Assembly: GCA_018401955.1 (NCBI GenBank)
Contig: JAGYJT010000010.1
Coordinates: 1-64,000, forward strand
DNA from: Chitinophagales bacterium
GTDB lineage: Bacteria > Bacteroidota > Bacteroidia > Chitinophagales > CAIOSU01
DNA: 64,000 bases
Direction of reading: 5' to 3'
Part shown: positions 40,100 to 49,108 of the stretch, piece by piece
How positions within the stretch are numbered: the stretch's first letter is position 1
Layout of the letters: each line of letters opens with the position of its first letter
Notes under the pieces: generated by a model
What the model saw: only the letters and a program-made list of their open reading frames with translations
What the model was told of the DNA's origin: nothing
Database searches by the model: none
Program-made: the position numbers and the translations under genes

Positions 40100-41223
40100 A
40101 AATCCTGATTCAGACCGTCACCCCTCCCATCAACTAACCATATAGAAATTAGGGTTCTTAGGCCCATTATCAAGGAGTCGGTGTATGTTGATGGCCCCTG
40201 TCCATTTTTTAACCTAAATACTAATTTATGGATTCTTTACCAAAAATGTATGTGGGCATCGATGTGAGCAAGGCTACCCTGGACCTTCACGTTATCGGCC
40301 CGCAAGGGGGACGCTCATTGGTCATCAAGAACGATCCGTCCGCTGTCTCAAGGTTCTTTTCGCGCCACTGCACGGATATGGAAACCGTGGTGGGCGTGGA
40401 GAATACCGGCCGCTACAACTGGCCGCTTTACGAGGGTATTAGGGACTTCCAAGGGCTGAGGCTGCACGTGATACCGCCGTTGCACCTGAAGAAGAGCCTC
40501 GGGCTAGTGAGGGGCAAGAACGACAAAGTTGACGCGGTCCGCATCGCAAGGTTCGTGGAGAAGCACCACGACACACTGCCCGTATGGAACAGGCCCAGCG
40601 ACGCCATAAGGCAGGCCGGCATGTTGCTGGCCGAACGGGCCCAGCGCATAAGGATGAAAAAACAGCTGACGGCCAACGCCCGTGAATACGGGCTTGCGGA
40701 AGGGCTGGAGGTCACCGGGCAACTGGAACGGCTCAACAGGGAGATGGTGGATGCCCTCGACGGCCAGATAGCCATACTGGAAGCACGTATAGAACAGGTT
40801 ATAGGGCAGGACGAGACGCTGGCCAGAATGACGGAACTGGTGCGGTCGATCCCGGGCGTGGGCAAGGTGCTGGGCTGGATGCTGCTGGTAAAGACCAACG
40901 GCTTCGAGAACATAACCGACCCCAGGAAACTGGCCTGCTATGCGGGCGTGGTGCCGTTCGACCACCAGTCGGGAACGTCGTTGAGGTACAGGCCAAAGGT
41001 CTCCCCGTACGCCGACAAATCTCTGAAATCGGTGCTCCACCTAGGGGCGATGAGCGCAATAAGGCTGGACAACGACCTGAGGGCCTATTACCTGAGGAAA
41101 GTGGCAGAGGGCAAGAACAAGATGAGCGTGATAAACGCGGTCAGGAATAAAATCGTACATAGGGTATATGCTGTGATAAAGAACCAAAGAAAATACCAAA
41201 ACGATTTGGCTTTGTCATAGAAA
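40100..41223 (+). mobile_element. IS110-family insertion sequence (ends approximate)
   Basis: DEDD transposase, GC-rich relative to surroundings, flanked by a collinear 69-bp direct repeat at 40031-40099 and 41224-41292. Confidence 0.7.
40228..41220 (+). CDS. IS110 family transposase
   Basis: YVGIDVSKATLDLHV, KNDKVDAVRIARF, SIPGVGKVLGWMLL, CYAGVVPFDHQSG. Confidence 0.95.
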   Translation: MDSLPKMYVGIDVSKATLDLHVIGPQGGRSLVIKNDPSAVSRFFSRHCTDMETVVGVENTGRYNWPLYEGIRDFQGLRLHVIPPLHLKKSLGLVRGKNDKVDAVRIARFVEKHHDTLPVWNRPSDAIRQAGMLLAERAQRIRMKKQLTANAREYGLAEGLEVTGQLERLNREMVDALDGQIAILEARIEQVIGQDETLARMTELVRSIPGVGKVLGWMLLVKTNGFENITDPRKLACYAGVVPFDHQSGTSLRYRPKVSPYADKSLKSVLHLGAMSAIRLDNDLRAYYLRKVAEGKNKMSVINAVRNKIVHRVYAVIKNQRKYQNDLALS

Positions 41224-41244
41224 TCAGAATGACAATCAACCAAA

Positions 41245-42051
41245 TCAAAAGAATGACAACAAAAATAAGCGCTTACCGCCAACTTCAACGGTTACGTTGT
41301 TATCGCAGCAGTCGGCATTGTCTTCGCAGAAGCCGTTGCCATAGAGAATGTCACGGTCTTTAAGGTCGGTAACGCTCATGGTAGCTTTACCACCGCCTGG
41401 CCAGCGGCAAACCATTTCTTGCACAAGCATATCAGAAATGGTAGTTTCGTAATAGCGTTCCTCACGGTCAATACCATTGGCAGTGCCCGTAATGGTGTAG
41501 GTATCATCAAATATAATCAGTGCATCGTTTTCATCGCGCTGGGTAAACACCCTATCGCAGACCCAAGTGCTAATGCGCTCGTCAGCATCTGATAGGGTGG
41601 CACCAGCAACCACAAAGCTAAATTGGCGTTTACCGTCACCGTTTAATGCCAACGTGGTGATTACCAAGCTACCATCAATTTTTATGCCTTCAACAGTAAA
41701 ATTGTTTGGCGTGGCAGTAGTTACCGTACCCTCATCATATATGTTGCCAGTGGAGGTAATGGTTATGCTACCCGTGCGCTTAACGTTGTATAAGTCGGTG
41801 CAGCTTTCGCCAAAAGTAAGGGTAAAGCCTCCACTTACGGCTGTTTTGGTAATGCACGGGTCAACAATTAAGTTAGCACCCGGGCCAACAGCCTGCATGG
41901 TTAAGCGGAAAATATCTTGATAGCTGCTCTCCGCAGCGCTGTGGTCAAACAAGCTATCGTATTGGCGGTTTTCGCGGAATTTTTCGCAACTAGTGGTCGA
42001 AAAGGCAATGGTTAAAAGCAGGCAAAGTGCTGCAATAGTTGTGTTTTTCAT
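41245..42051 (-). CDS. hypothetical lipoprotein, C-terminus probably altered at the IS110 junction
   Basis: 268 aa; lipobox FSTTSCEK; ends VTVEVGGKRLFLLSFF at the repeat junction. Confidence 0.7.
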   Translation of the reverse strand: MKNTTIAALCLLLTIAFSTTSCEKFRENRQYDSLFDHSAAESSYQDIFRLTMQAVGPGANLIVDPCITKTAVSGGFTLTFGESCTDLYNVKRTGSITITSTGNIYDEGTVTTATPNNFTVEGIKIDGSLVITTLALNGDGKRQFSFVVAGATLSDADERISTWVCDRVFTQRDENDALIIFDDTYTITGTANGIDREERYYETTISDMLVQEMVCRWPGGGKATMSVTDLKDRDILYGNGFCEDNADCCDNNVTVEVGGKRLFLLSFF

Positions 42052-42369
42052 GTGGTTCTGGTTTATTAAACCGTTTCTGCATGTAAAACTACATATTAAA
42101 AATGGTTTTGTCCAGTACCCATATGTTCCATGGCTTAAAAGCCATGTCTATTCATATTTATTTTGCGGCATTACCTTAAGCCTTCCAATTGCACAAAAGA
42201 ACCTATCCACATCACTCGCACCCCCCTCAAATTACACCCATATCAATAGTCCCCATTTTCAAATGGGGCCAACGATTAATTATACCTCGTAAATCGCAAA
42301 TCAAACATTCAATCACACACTTTAAACAATTCCCTATACTTTTGGGTTACTTAGTTTTAGATTAGCAAT

Positions 42370-43404
42370 ATGGAGATGATACGCAACCAATGGTATATGG
42401 CTTGCTTGCTTGATGAGCTGAAGCACCAAAACCCGTTGAAGAAGAAAATAGTGGGGCAAGAGCTGGTGGTTTTTAAAACCGAATCGGGAAAGATTGGGGT
42501 GATGGAAGACCGCTGCTGCCACCGCAACGTTAACCTATCATTAGGCAAAGTACACGGCGAAACCATTAAGTGCGGCTACCACGGGTGGGAGTATAACACG
42601 CAAGGTGCGTGCACTTGCATTCCATCGTTGCCAGAGGGCGAAAAAGTACCCCGCACCGTGCGCATTGAAGCTTACCCAGTTGAAGTAAAACACCAAGCGG
42701 TATGGGTATACATTGGCGATGAAGCCCTGATGGACCAAGCCGAAATACCGCCGATGACGGAGTTGGATGATTTCCCGATAGTGTACAATTACCACTTTCT
42801 GGATGCAGACCTAAAACTGGTGGCCGAGAGCTTGATTGACGCCTACCACATTAACCACGTGCACAGTGCCAGCATCAAAACCTTTATGGGCAACTTGTAT
42901 GGTGAGGATGTAGAGTTTAACCTAAACGTGCAGGATAAATACCTTACCGGTGAATACCTGCGCCACAATGATAGCAGCATTTGGGAGAAACTATACTTTG
43001 GCTTTGATAAGGAAATCAAGACCAAATTCGGGTTTTGGTTTCCACATACCTCAAAGCTGGACATACAGTTCAAAAAGCGCCGTATGGTTATATACGAGCA
43101 CTTTTACCAAGTGGACGAAAACACCATTAGCATGTGCCAAATAACGGCTTGGCAAAAGATTTTTAATGAGTTTCCGCTATTCATCTTCGATAAGCCGTTT
43201 ATGCTCAATAAATCGAACAAGATTGTAGAAGAGGATATAGTTTTCTTGGAAAACAACAAGCGCATTAAAGATGAAACCGGCCACCGAGATATATTGATAA
43301 AGTCGGACACGGTAACGTTTGAATTTTCTAAATTGTGGAACCGAAACCTAAAGGCAAATACCGTAGGCCATGAAGAATATGCTGAGGCAGAAGATAAGGA
43401 CTAA
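42370..43404 (+). CDS. Rieske-type aromatic ring-hydroxylating oxygenase alpha-subunit-like protein
   Basis: Rieske CCHRNVNLSLGKVHGETIKCGYHGW; mononuclear iron motif LIDAYHINHVH. Confidence 0.9.
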   Translation: MEMIRNQWYMACLLDELKHQNPLKKKIVGQELVVFKTESGKIGVMEDRCCHRNVNLSLGKVHGETIKCGYHGWEYNTQGACTCIPSLPEGEKVPRTVRIEAYPVEVKHQAVWVYIGDEALMDQAEIPPMTELDDFPIVYNYHFLDADLKLVAESLIDAYHINHVHSASIKTFMGNLYGEDVEFNLNVQDKYLTGEYLRHNDSSIWEKLYFGFDKEIKTKFGFWFPHTSKLDIQFKKRRMVIYEHFYQVDENTISMCQITAWQKIFNEFPLFIFDKPFMLNKSNKIVEEDIVFLENNKRIKDETGHRDILIKSDTVTFEFSKLWNRNLKANTVGHEEYAEAEDKD

Positions 43405-44875
43405 GCTGCAAAACTACCGTGTTGCTCTAAATACCCTTGATGAAACCAAACCCCACAAGCTGAGTGCCACCAAAAAGGTGGCTGTTATAGGTGGTGGCTT
43501 GGCAGGTATTTCGGCAGCAAGCAACCTGGCCGAGCGGGGCTTTGCCGTAACGCTTTTTGAAAAAGACAACTTTTTAGGTGGCAAGGCCGGTGCTTGGACT
43601 TTTGAGAGCCACGGCGAAACCCTAAACGTGGAGCACGGTTTCCATGCCTTTTTTAGGCAGTACTACAACTTGCGCGACTTTATGAAGCGCATTGGGGCCT
43701 TTGAAAACCTCATCCCTATTGATGACTACTTGATACTGCTGGAAGACGGTAACAGCCTCGGTTTTAAAGGGCTGGAACCCACTCCAGGATTGAACGTGCT
43801 CGATTTGCGCAAGCGAGGCGTCTTTAATTTTCTTACGTTTATCAGCCCGTTTAGCATGCCGTTTTTGCACCTGCTGCGGTACGATAAAGACAAGACGTTC
43901 AAGAATTTCGATAACGAAAACTTTGAATCGTATGCACGCCGCACGTTTATGCCCAAGCGCATGCGGTTGGTGTTCAATTCGTTTGCCCGTGCCTTTTTCT
44001 CTGAGCCTGAGAAGATGAGCATGGCGGAATTGATTAAGGGTTTCCACTTTTACTTTTTGAGCAACGAAGACGGCCTGCTATACGATGTGCTGGATGATGA
44101 TTTCCAGAAAAGCTTTATTGACTGCTGTGAGCATCACATGGCTGCACATGGAGTAACCATCAAAAAGAACACACCTGTAAACACCATTGTGCGCAAGCCA
44201 CAGGGCTTTACCGTTGATAGCGAAATATTTGATTATGCCGTGCTGTGCACTGACGTAAAGCATATTCGCCCACTCATTAACAACTCCCCATCGTTGCAGC
44301 AATATTCGGGTTTCAACAAGTCTATAAGTGGGTTAAAACCATCTGATAGGTATGCCGTGCTGCGCATTTGGACGGATAAATACGAACAACAGCCCGACCT
44401 ACCGTTCTTCATTTTTACGGATAGGTTAAAAGCGCTGGACAGCATTACGCTTTATCATAAAATGGAAAAGACCTCGGCCGCTTGGAGCGCTAAAAACAAT
44501 GGCGGCATTTTTGAGCTGCATAGCTATGCCCTGCCTGCCGATTTGAAAGACGATGAGGCCATTAAACAAACCTTGATGGAGGAGTTTTTCCATTACTTCC
44601 CCGAACTAAAGGGCTTAGAAATTAAGCATGAGTTTTTCCAACACCGCCACGATTTCCCAGCTTTCCACACAGGGCTATACAAAAGCCGCCCAACCATTAA
44701 TACTGAAATACCTGGCCTATACCTTGCTGGCGATTGGGTAAAAATGGATAACCCAACCATGCTCATGGAAGCAGCCTACACATCAGGCAGCCTTGCCGCT
44801 AATGCCATTATGCAGCAAGAAGGATTGCGTGAGAATTTGTTGGAGAGTGTACCGCTGAAGGGGATATTTGCGTAG
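43379..44875 (+). CDS. FAD-dependent carotenoid-desaturase/CrtU-like oxidoreductase
   Basis: VAVIGGGLAGISAASNLAERG, VEHGFHAFFRQYYNL, LYLAGDWV. Confidence 0.85.
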   Translation: MLRQKIRTKLQNYRVALNTLDETKPHKLSATKKVAVIGGGLAGISAASNLAERGFAVTLFEKDNFLGGKAGAWTFESHGETLNVEHGFHAFFRQYYNLRDFMKRIGAFENLIPIDDYLILLEDGNSLGFKGLEPTPGLNVLDLRKRGVFNFLTFISPFSMPFLHLLRYDKDKTFKNFDNENFESYARRTFMPKRMRLVFNSFARAFFSEPEKMSMAELIKGFHFYFLSNEDGLLYDVLDDDFQKSFIDCCEHHMAAHGVTIKKNTPVNTIVRKPQGFTVDSEIFDYAVLCTDVKHIRPLINNSPSLQQYSGFNKSISGLKPSDRYAVLRIWTDKYEQQPDLPFFIFTDRLKALDSITLYHKMEKTSAAWSAKNNGGIFELHSYALPADLKDDEAIKQTLMEEFFHYFPELKGLEIKHEFFQHRHDFPAFHTGLYKSRPTINTEIPGLYLAGDWVKMDNPTMLMEAAYTSGSLAANAIMQQEGLRENLLESVPLKGIFA

Positions 44876-44887
44876 CCCCCCGCATCT

Positions 44888-45141
44888 CGTCATTGCGAAA
44901 GTCCAAGCTAAACATCAACAAACCTATAAACTTCAAGGACTTGTGGCAACTTTATCACTGCCCTGGCAGTAAATCCCCAAACGATATGGACTTAAGCTAA
45001 CCAGCAGATGAGGTTGATGTACATAATATGTAAAAGTGGCGCATTGAGCGACAACGCCTTTCTCAAGGGATTACTGCAAAGGCAGTGAGAATAGTTGCCA
45101 CGTTGCACGGCTGCTGCGCAACCGCACTCCTCGCAATGACG
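44888..45141. mobile_element. MITE-like inverted-repeat element
   Basis: 11-bp perfect TIRs CGTCATTGCGA/TCGCAATGACG plus inner inverted arms 44943-44977 and 45067-45101. Confidence 0.6.
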
Positions 45142-45155
45142 GGAACTCGTTGATA

Positions 45156-46409
45156 TTACCCTTCGTACTTCTTAAAAATCACTGAAGCATTTTTACCACC
45201 GAAGCCAAAGGTATTGCTTAAGGCAGCTCGCACAGTACGTTTTTGGGGGGTATGGAAGGTAAGGTTCAGTTTAGGGTCAATGGCAGGGTCGTCGGTAAAG
45301 TGATTGATGGTAGGCGGCACGGTATCGTTAGCAACGGCCAATATGCTCGCAACCGCCTCAATGGCACCTGCAGCACCTAGTAAATGCCCAGTCATACTCT
45401 TGGTAGCGCTTATATTCAGTTTATAAGCCGCCTCACCAAATACATCGTGTATGGCTTTCAACTCGGCTGTGTCGCCCAGGGGTGTAGAGGTGCCATGCAC
45501 GTTTATGTAATCAATATCATCGGGTTGCAGCCCTGCATCTAGCAGGGTTTCTTTCATGGAGCGCATAGCGCCGTTACCTTCTGGGTGCGGTGCCGTAATA
45601 TGGTAAGCATCGGCAGTCATACCGCCACCAACCATTTCGGCATATATTTTCGCACCGCGGGCCTTAGCGTGTTCGTATTCTTCCAAAATAATGGCTGCAC
45701 CACCCTCACCAAGCACAAATCCGTCACGGTCTAAATCAAATGGGCGGCTGGCCGTGGTTGGGTCATCATTGCGCTCGCTCATGGCACGCATGGCGGTAAA
45801 CCCACCAATGCCCGCTGGCGAAACAGCGCCTTCGCTACCGCCGGTTACCATCGCATTGGCCTTACCCATACGGATTAGGTTAAAAGCATCGATAACGGAG
45901 TGGGTTGATGAGGCACATGCCGACACGGTGGCATAGTTTGGTCCCATTAGGCCATGCTTTATGGAGATATGCCCTGGGGCAATATCCAATATCATTTTAG
46001 GGATAAAGAAGGGATTGAACTTCGGTATTTGGCCATTTACGTAGTAGTTGCCTACCTCCTCTTCAAAGGCATGTATGCCACCAATGCCGCAACCCCAAAC
46101 AACACCTATGCGGTAACGGTCCAGTTTCTCTAGGTCCCATCCTGCATCAGCAATAGCTTGATCGGCTGATGCCATAGCAAAATGGGCAAAACGGTCCATT
46201 TTGCGGGCATCCTTTTTATCCAAATAATCTAGGGGGTCAAAATCTTTAACCTCACAGGCAAATTTGCAGCGAAACTCCGACGCATCGAATATGGTTATAG
46301 GTGCCGCGCCGCTTTGGCCCGCCACTAAACCGTTCCAGTAGGCATCAACAGTGTTGCCTATCGGCGTCACGGCGCCCAGTCCGGTAACTACGACGCGTTT
46401 TAGCTGCAT
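45156..46409 (-). CDS. fabF: beta-ketoacyl-ACP synthase II
   Basis: VVTGLGAVTPIGNTV, ATVSACASSTHSV, NVHGTSTPLGD, KSMTGHLLGAAGAIE. Confidence 0.96.
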   Translation of the reverse strand: MQLKRVVVTGLGAVTPIGNTVDAYWNGLVAGQSGAAPITIFDASEFRCKFACEVKDFDPLDYLDKKDARKMDRFAHFAMASADQAIADAGWDLEKLDRYRIGVVWGCGIGGIHAFEEEVGNYYVNGQIPKFNPFFIPKMILDIAPGHISIKHGLMGPNYATVSACASSTHSVIDAFNLIRMGKANAMVTGGSEGAVSPAGIGGFTAMRAMSERNDDPTTASRPFDLDRDGFVLGEGGAAIILEEYEHAKARGAKIYAEMVGGGMTADAYHITAPHPEGNGAMRSMKETLLDAGLQPDDIDYINVHGTSTPLGDTAELKAIHDVFGEAAYKLNISATKSMTGHLLGAAGAIEAVASILAVANDTVPPTINHFTDDPAIDPKLNLTFHTPQKRTVRAALSNTFGFGGKNASVIFKKYEG

Positions 46410-46418
46410 GCGCGCTGT

Positions 46419-46658
46419 TTAGTTTTTGAGCTGCTCTTCCAAGTAGGCAACTGCTTGGCCTACAGTGGTAATGGTTTCGGCTTGCTCGTCGGGTATAGAG
46501 ATGTTGAATTCTTTCTCGAATTCCATGATCAACTCCACCACATCAAGTGAGTCGGCGCCCAAATCGTTGTTAAAGCTAGCTTCCGGTGTTACTTCGCTTT
46601 CGTCAACGCCTAATTTATCAACGATAATTTTCTTAACTCGTGCTGAAATGTCAGACAT
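46419..46658 (-). CDS. acpP: acyl carrier protein
   Basis: [23 protein letters not shown] phosphopantetheine site. Confidence 0.97.
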   Translation of the reverse strand: MSDISARVKKIIVDKLGVDESEVTPEASFNNDLGADSLDVVELIMEFEKEFNISIPDEQAETITTVGQAVAYLEEQLKN

Positions 46659-46826
46659 GGTCTGTAGTTTTTTTTAGGTCTATCTCCTAATGAACTTATT
46701 GGGCAAAAATAATCCTTTTACCCCCACATAACCAAATTTTGGTTTTTTTAATTCGATATAGGGGTCAAAGGATAATGGCTATTGGTGGGTTGGCAAACAT
46801 TTATTGGTTGCACGCACACCACTTAA

Positions 46827-47369
46827 ATGTTTTGTAAAAGCCTTAGCCAAGATATTATTGAGTTTCCTATTTCAGATCTTTCATCTCTCATTTCTCATTT
46901 GCCTTCCGTACCTTTGGGTTACATCAAATCATTTCCGGCTTTGGCAAAAAAAGGTTTATCGCTAGATTGGGAGCCGGAATGTTCTTTTGAGCTCATCTCT
47001 ATCGTTTCACCTGTTAGAGACTACCGCATATGCTGGCTGCTTAACAACCGGCTCAATTTTCAACTGGAGTGGGTAGAAGAGGTTCCGTTGCTCTCGGGCA
47101 AGGGCATACAGAAATCGCTGTTTAACAGGTTTTATTACAACGATGAACTCAATTGGTTGCATTACCATTTCGTTAACAATAAGTATTTAGGCGACAACCT
47201 GATACCTGAGCTAAAACAAGTGGATCATTTTTTGCTGGTAGAAGGCAATAATGCCCATCAAGAAAAAGCCCGAGTAATAACTATACTTAAGCAATCGCCG
47301 ATAATACAGGCGGTGCTGGATGTTGACCCGAATACATTACGTTCAAAGAAAAACCTCATTTTCGAATGA
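46827..47369 (+). CDS. IPExxxDY family protein (true start possibly TTG at 46941)
   Basis: LSLDWEPECSFELISIVSPVRDYRICWLLN; located just before pyk; N-terminal extension overlaps a heptad array and a -7-like box. Confidence 0.75.
   Translation: MFCKSLSQDIIEFPISDLSSLISHLPSVPLGYIKSFPALAKKGLSLDWEPECSFELISIVSPVRDYRICWLLNNRLNFQLEWVEEVPLLSGKGIQKSLFNRFYYNDELNWLHYHFVNNKYLGDNLIPELKQVDHFLLVEGNNAHQEKARVITILKQSPIIQAVLDVDPNTLRSKKNLIFE
46871..46898 (+). repeat. heptad array, word TTCTCAT
   Basis: ttcagat|ctttcat|ctctcat|ttctcat. Confidence 0.7.
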
Positions 47370-48793
47370 TACCTAACTATAACAGAACCAAGATTATTGC
47401 CACGGTTGGCCCGTCTTCAAATACTTACGAAATATTGCTAGAGCTGGTGAAAACTGGCGTTAACCTGTTCCGTTTCAACTTTTCGCACGGCACGCACGAG
47501 CAGCACCAAAAGGTGTTTGAGCATATCCACAAGATAAACAGGGCATACAAGCTCAACATTGGCATCTTGGCCGATTTGCAGGGCCCTAAAATCCGCATAG
47601 GCATCGTTAAAGACAACCACATTGAATTGGAGGCCGGTGCCGAACTGACCATTACCAGCAATGAGGTTATCAGTACCGAAAAGCAATTATACATTAACTA
47701 TGAGCAATTGCCCCGCGATGCGCAACCAGGCGATAAAATTTTGCTGGATGATGGCAAGGTTGAGTTGCAGGTGATAAGCTCCAACGGTAAAGACCTTACC
47801 AAAGTGAAGGTGTTGCACGGTGGGGTTTTGTCGAGTAACAAGGGTGTAAATCTTCCCGATACCAAGCTTTCCATTCCTTCGATTACCGAAAAAGACAGGC
47901 AAGACCTAGAGTATGCCATGGCCAATGGTGCCAACTGGATAGCCATGTCGTTTGTGCGCTCTGCGGATGATATTTTTGAGCTGCGCCAATTAATAGGCGA
48001 TACCAAAAAGCACCGAATAATTGCCAAGATTGAGAAACCAGAGGCACTGGCATGTATTGATGAGATTATTGCTGCTACCGATGCCATTATGATTGCCCGT
48101 GGCGATTTGGGCGTGGAAGTGGCCATGGAGCGCATGCCTATTATCCAAAAAGATATAGTGCGCCGCTGCGTGCTTGCGAGTAAACCAGTGGTGGTAGCTA
48201 CCCAAATTATGGAAAGCATGATAACCATGAACCGCCCTACCCGTGCAGAGATAAACGATGTAGCCAACGATATGATTGATGGTGCCGATGCCTTAATGCT
48301 TAGTGGCGAAACGGCAGCAGGTGCGCACCCGGTAAAAGTAGTGGAGAGCATGATGCGCATTATGCGTTATGTAGAGGAACAGGATATGGTGTATAACCGT
48401 AACCTAAGGCCCGATGTATCATCTAAAACCTACATTTCCGATTCTATTTGCCACAGCGCATCGCGCATGTCGGAAACCGTGGATGCGAAGGTGATTATTG
48501 GTATGACCCGCTCAGGATATACCGCCTTTATGGTGAGCAGTTTCCGCCCGAAGGCGAAGATTATGATTTTTACCGACAACGAGGACTTGCTGAATATTTT
48601 AAGTATTTCGTGGGGGGTGCATGCGTTTTACTACGACAAATTTGAAAGTACCGACCAATCCATAATGGACTGTATTGAGATATTGAAAACAAAAAGCGTT
48701 ATAGCCAAGGGTGATGTGGTTATCAATACTGGTACCATGCCGCTGCACAAAAAAGGACGTGCCAACTTTGTGAAGGTTACAGTGGTGGAATAA
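47366..48793 (+). CDS. pyk: pyruvate kinase
   Basis: RTKIIATVGPSS, NLFRFNFSHG, IMIARGDLGVEVAMERMPIIQKDIV. Confidence 0.97.
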   Translation: MIPNYNRTKIIATVGPSSNTYEILLELVKTGVNLFRFNFSHGTHEQHQKVFEHIHKINRAYKLNIGILADLQGPKIRIGIVKDNHIELEAGAELTITSNEVISTEKQLYINYEQLPRDAQPGDKILLDDGKVELQVISSNGKDLTKVKVLHGGVLSSNKGVNLPDTKLSIPSITEKDRQDLEYAMANGANWIAMSFVRSADDIFELRQLIGDTKKHRIIAKIEKPEALACIDEIIAATDAIMIARGDLGVEVAMERMPIIQKDIVRRCVLASKPVVVATQIMESMITMNRPTRAEINDVANDMIDGADALMLSGETAAGAHPVKVVESMMRIMRYVEEQDMVYNRNLRPDVSSKTYISDSICHSASRMSETVDAKVIIGMTRSGYTAFMVSSFRPKAKIMIFTDNEDLLNILSISWGVHAFYYDKFESTDQSIMDCIEILKTKSVIAKGDVVINTGTMPLHKKGRANFVKVTVVE

Positions 48794-48794
48794 G

Positions 48795-48829
48795 GTTGAT
48801 TTACGATTGAAGATTTACGAAGTACGATT
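48795..48829 (+). repeat. heptad array, word TACGANN
   Basis: gttgatt|tacgatt|gaagatt|tacgaag|tacgatt. Confidence 0.72.
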
Positions 48830-49073
48830 GTGTAGTATCCATTTCACGTATAAAGGGCTGCGCTGTATACCAGAAGCATTAGAACATCGTTTGGATTACC
48901 TGTAATTTGATCTTCTGAATATGTATTTCCCCAAAGGGGATATATAATAATAGGATGGGGCAACGCCCTATCTACGTCATGCGCTTACATGTCACGAACA
49001 TAGGCTGATGGCCTATGCTAGAAGTATTGGACCCCGTTGGGGTAACCGTTGATATTTGTTAGGTTGTATTTTG

Positions 49074-49108
49074 CTAGTCACTCGTCACTAACAACTAGTT
49101 ACTCAATC
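49074..49108 (+). repeat. heptad array, word CTAGTYA
   Basis: ctagtca|ctcgtca|ctaacaa|ctagtta|ctcaatc. Confidence 0.72.

Noticed and set aside
40428-41059. Antisense ORFs of 86-178 aa in the IS110 transposase
   Set aside because: Produced by the high GC content of the element; no motifs.
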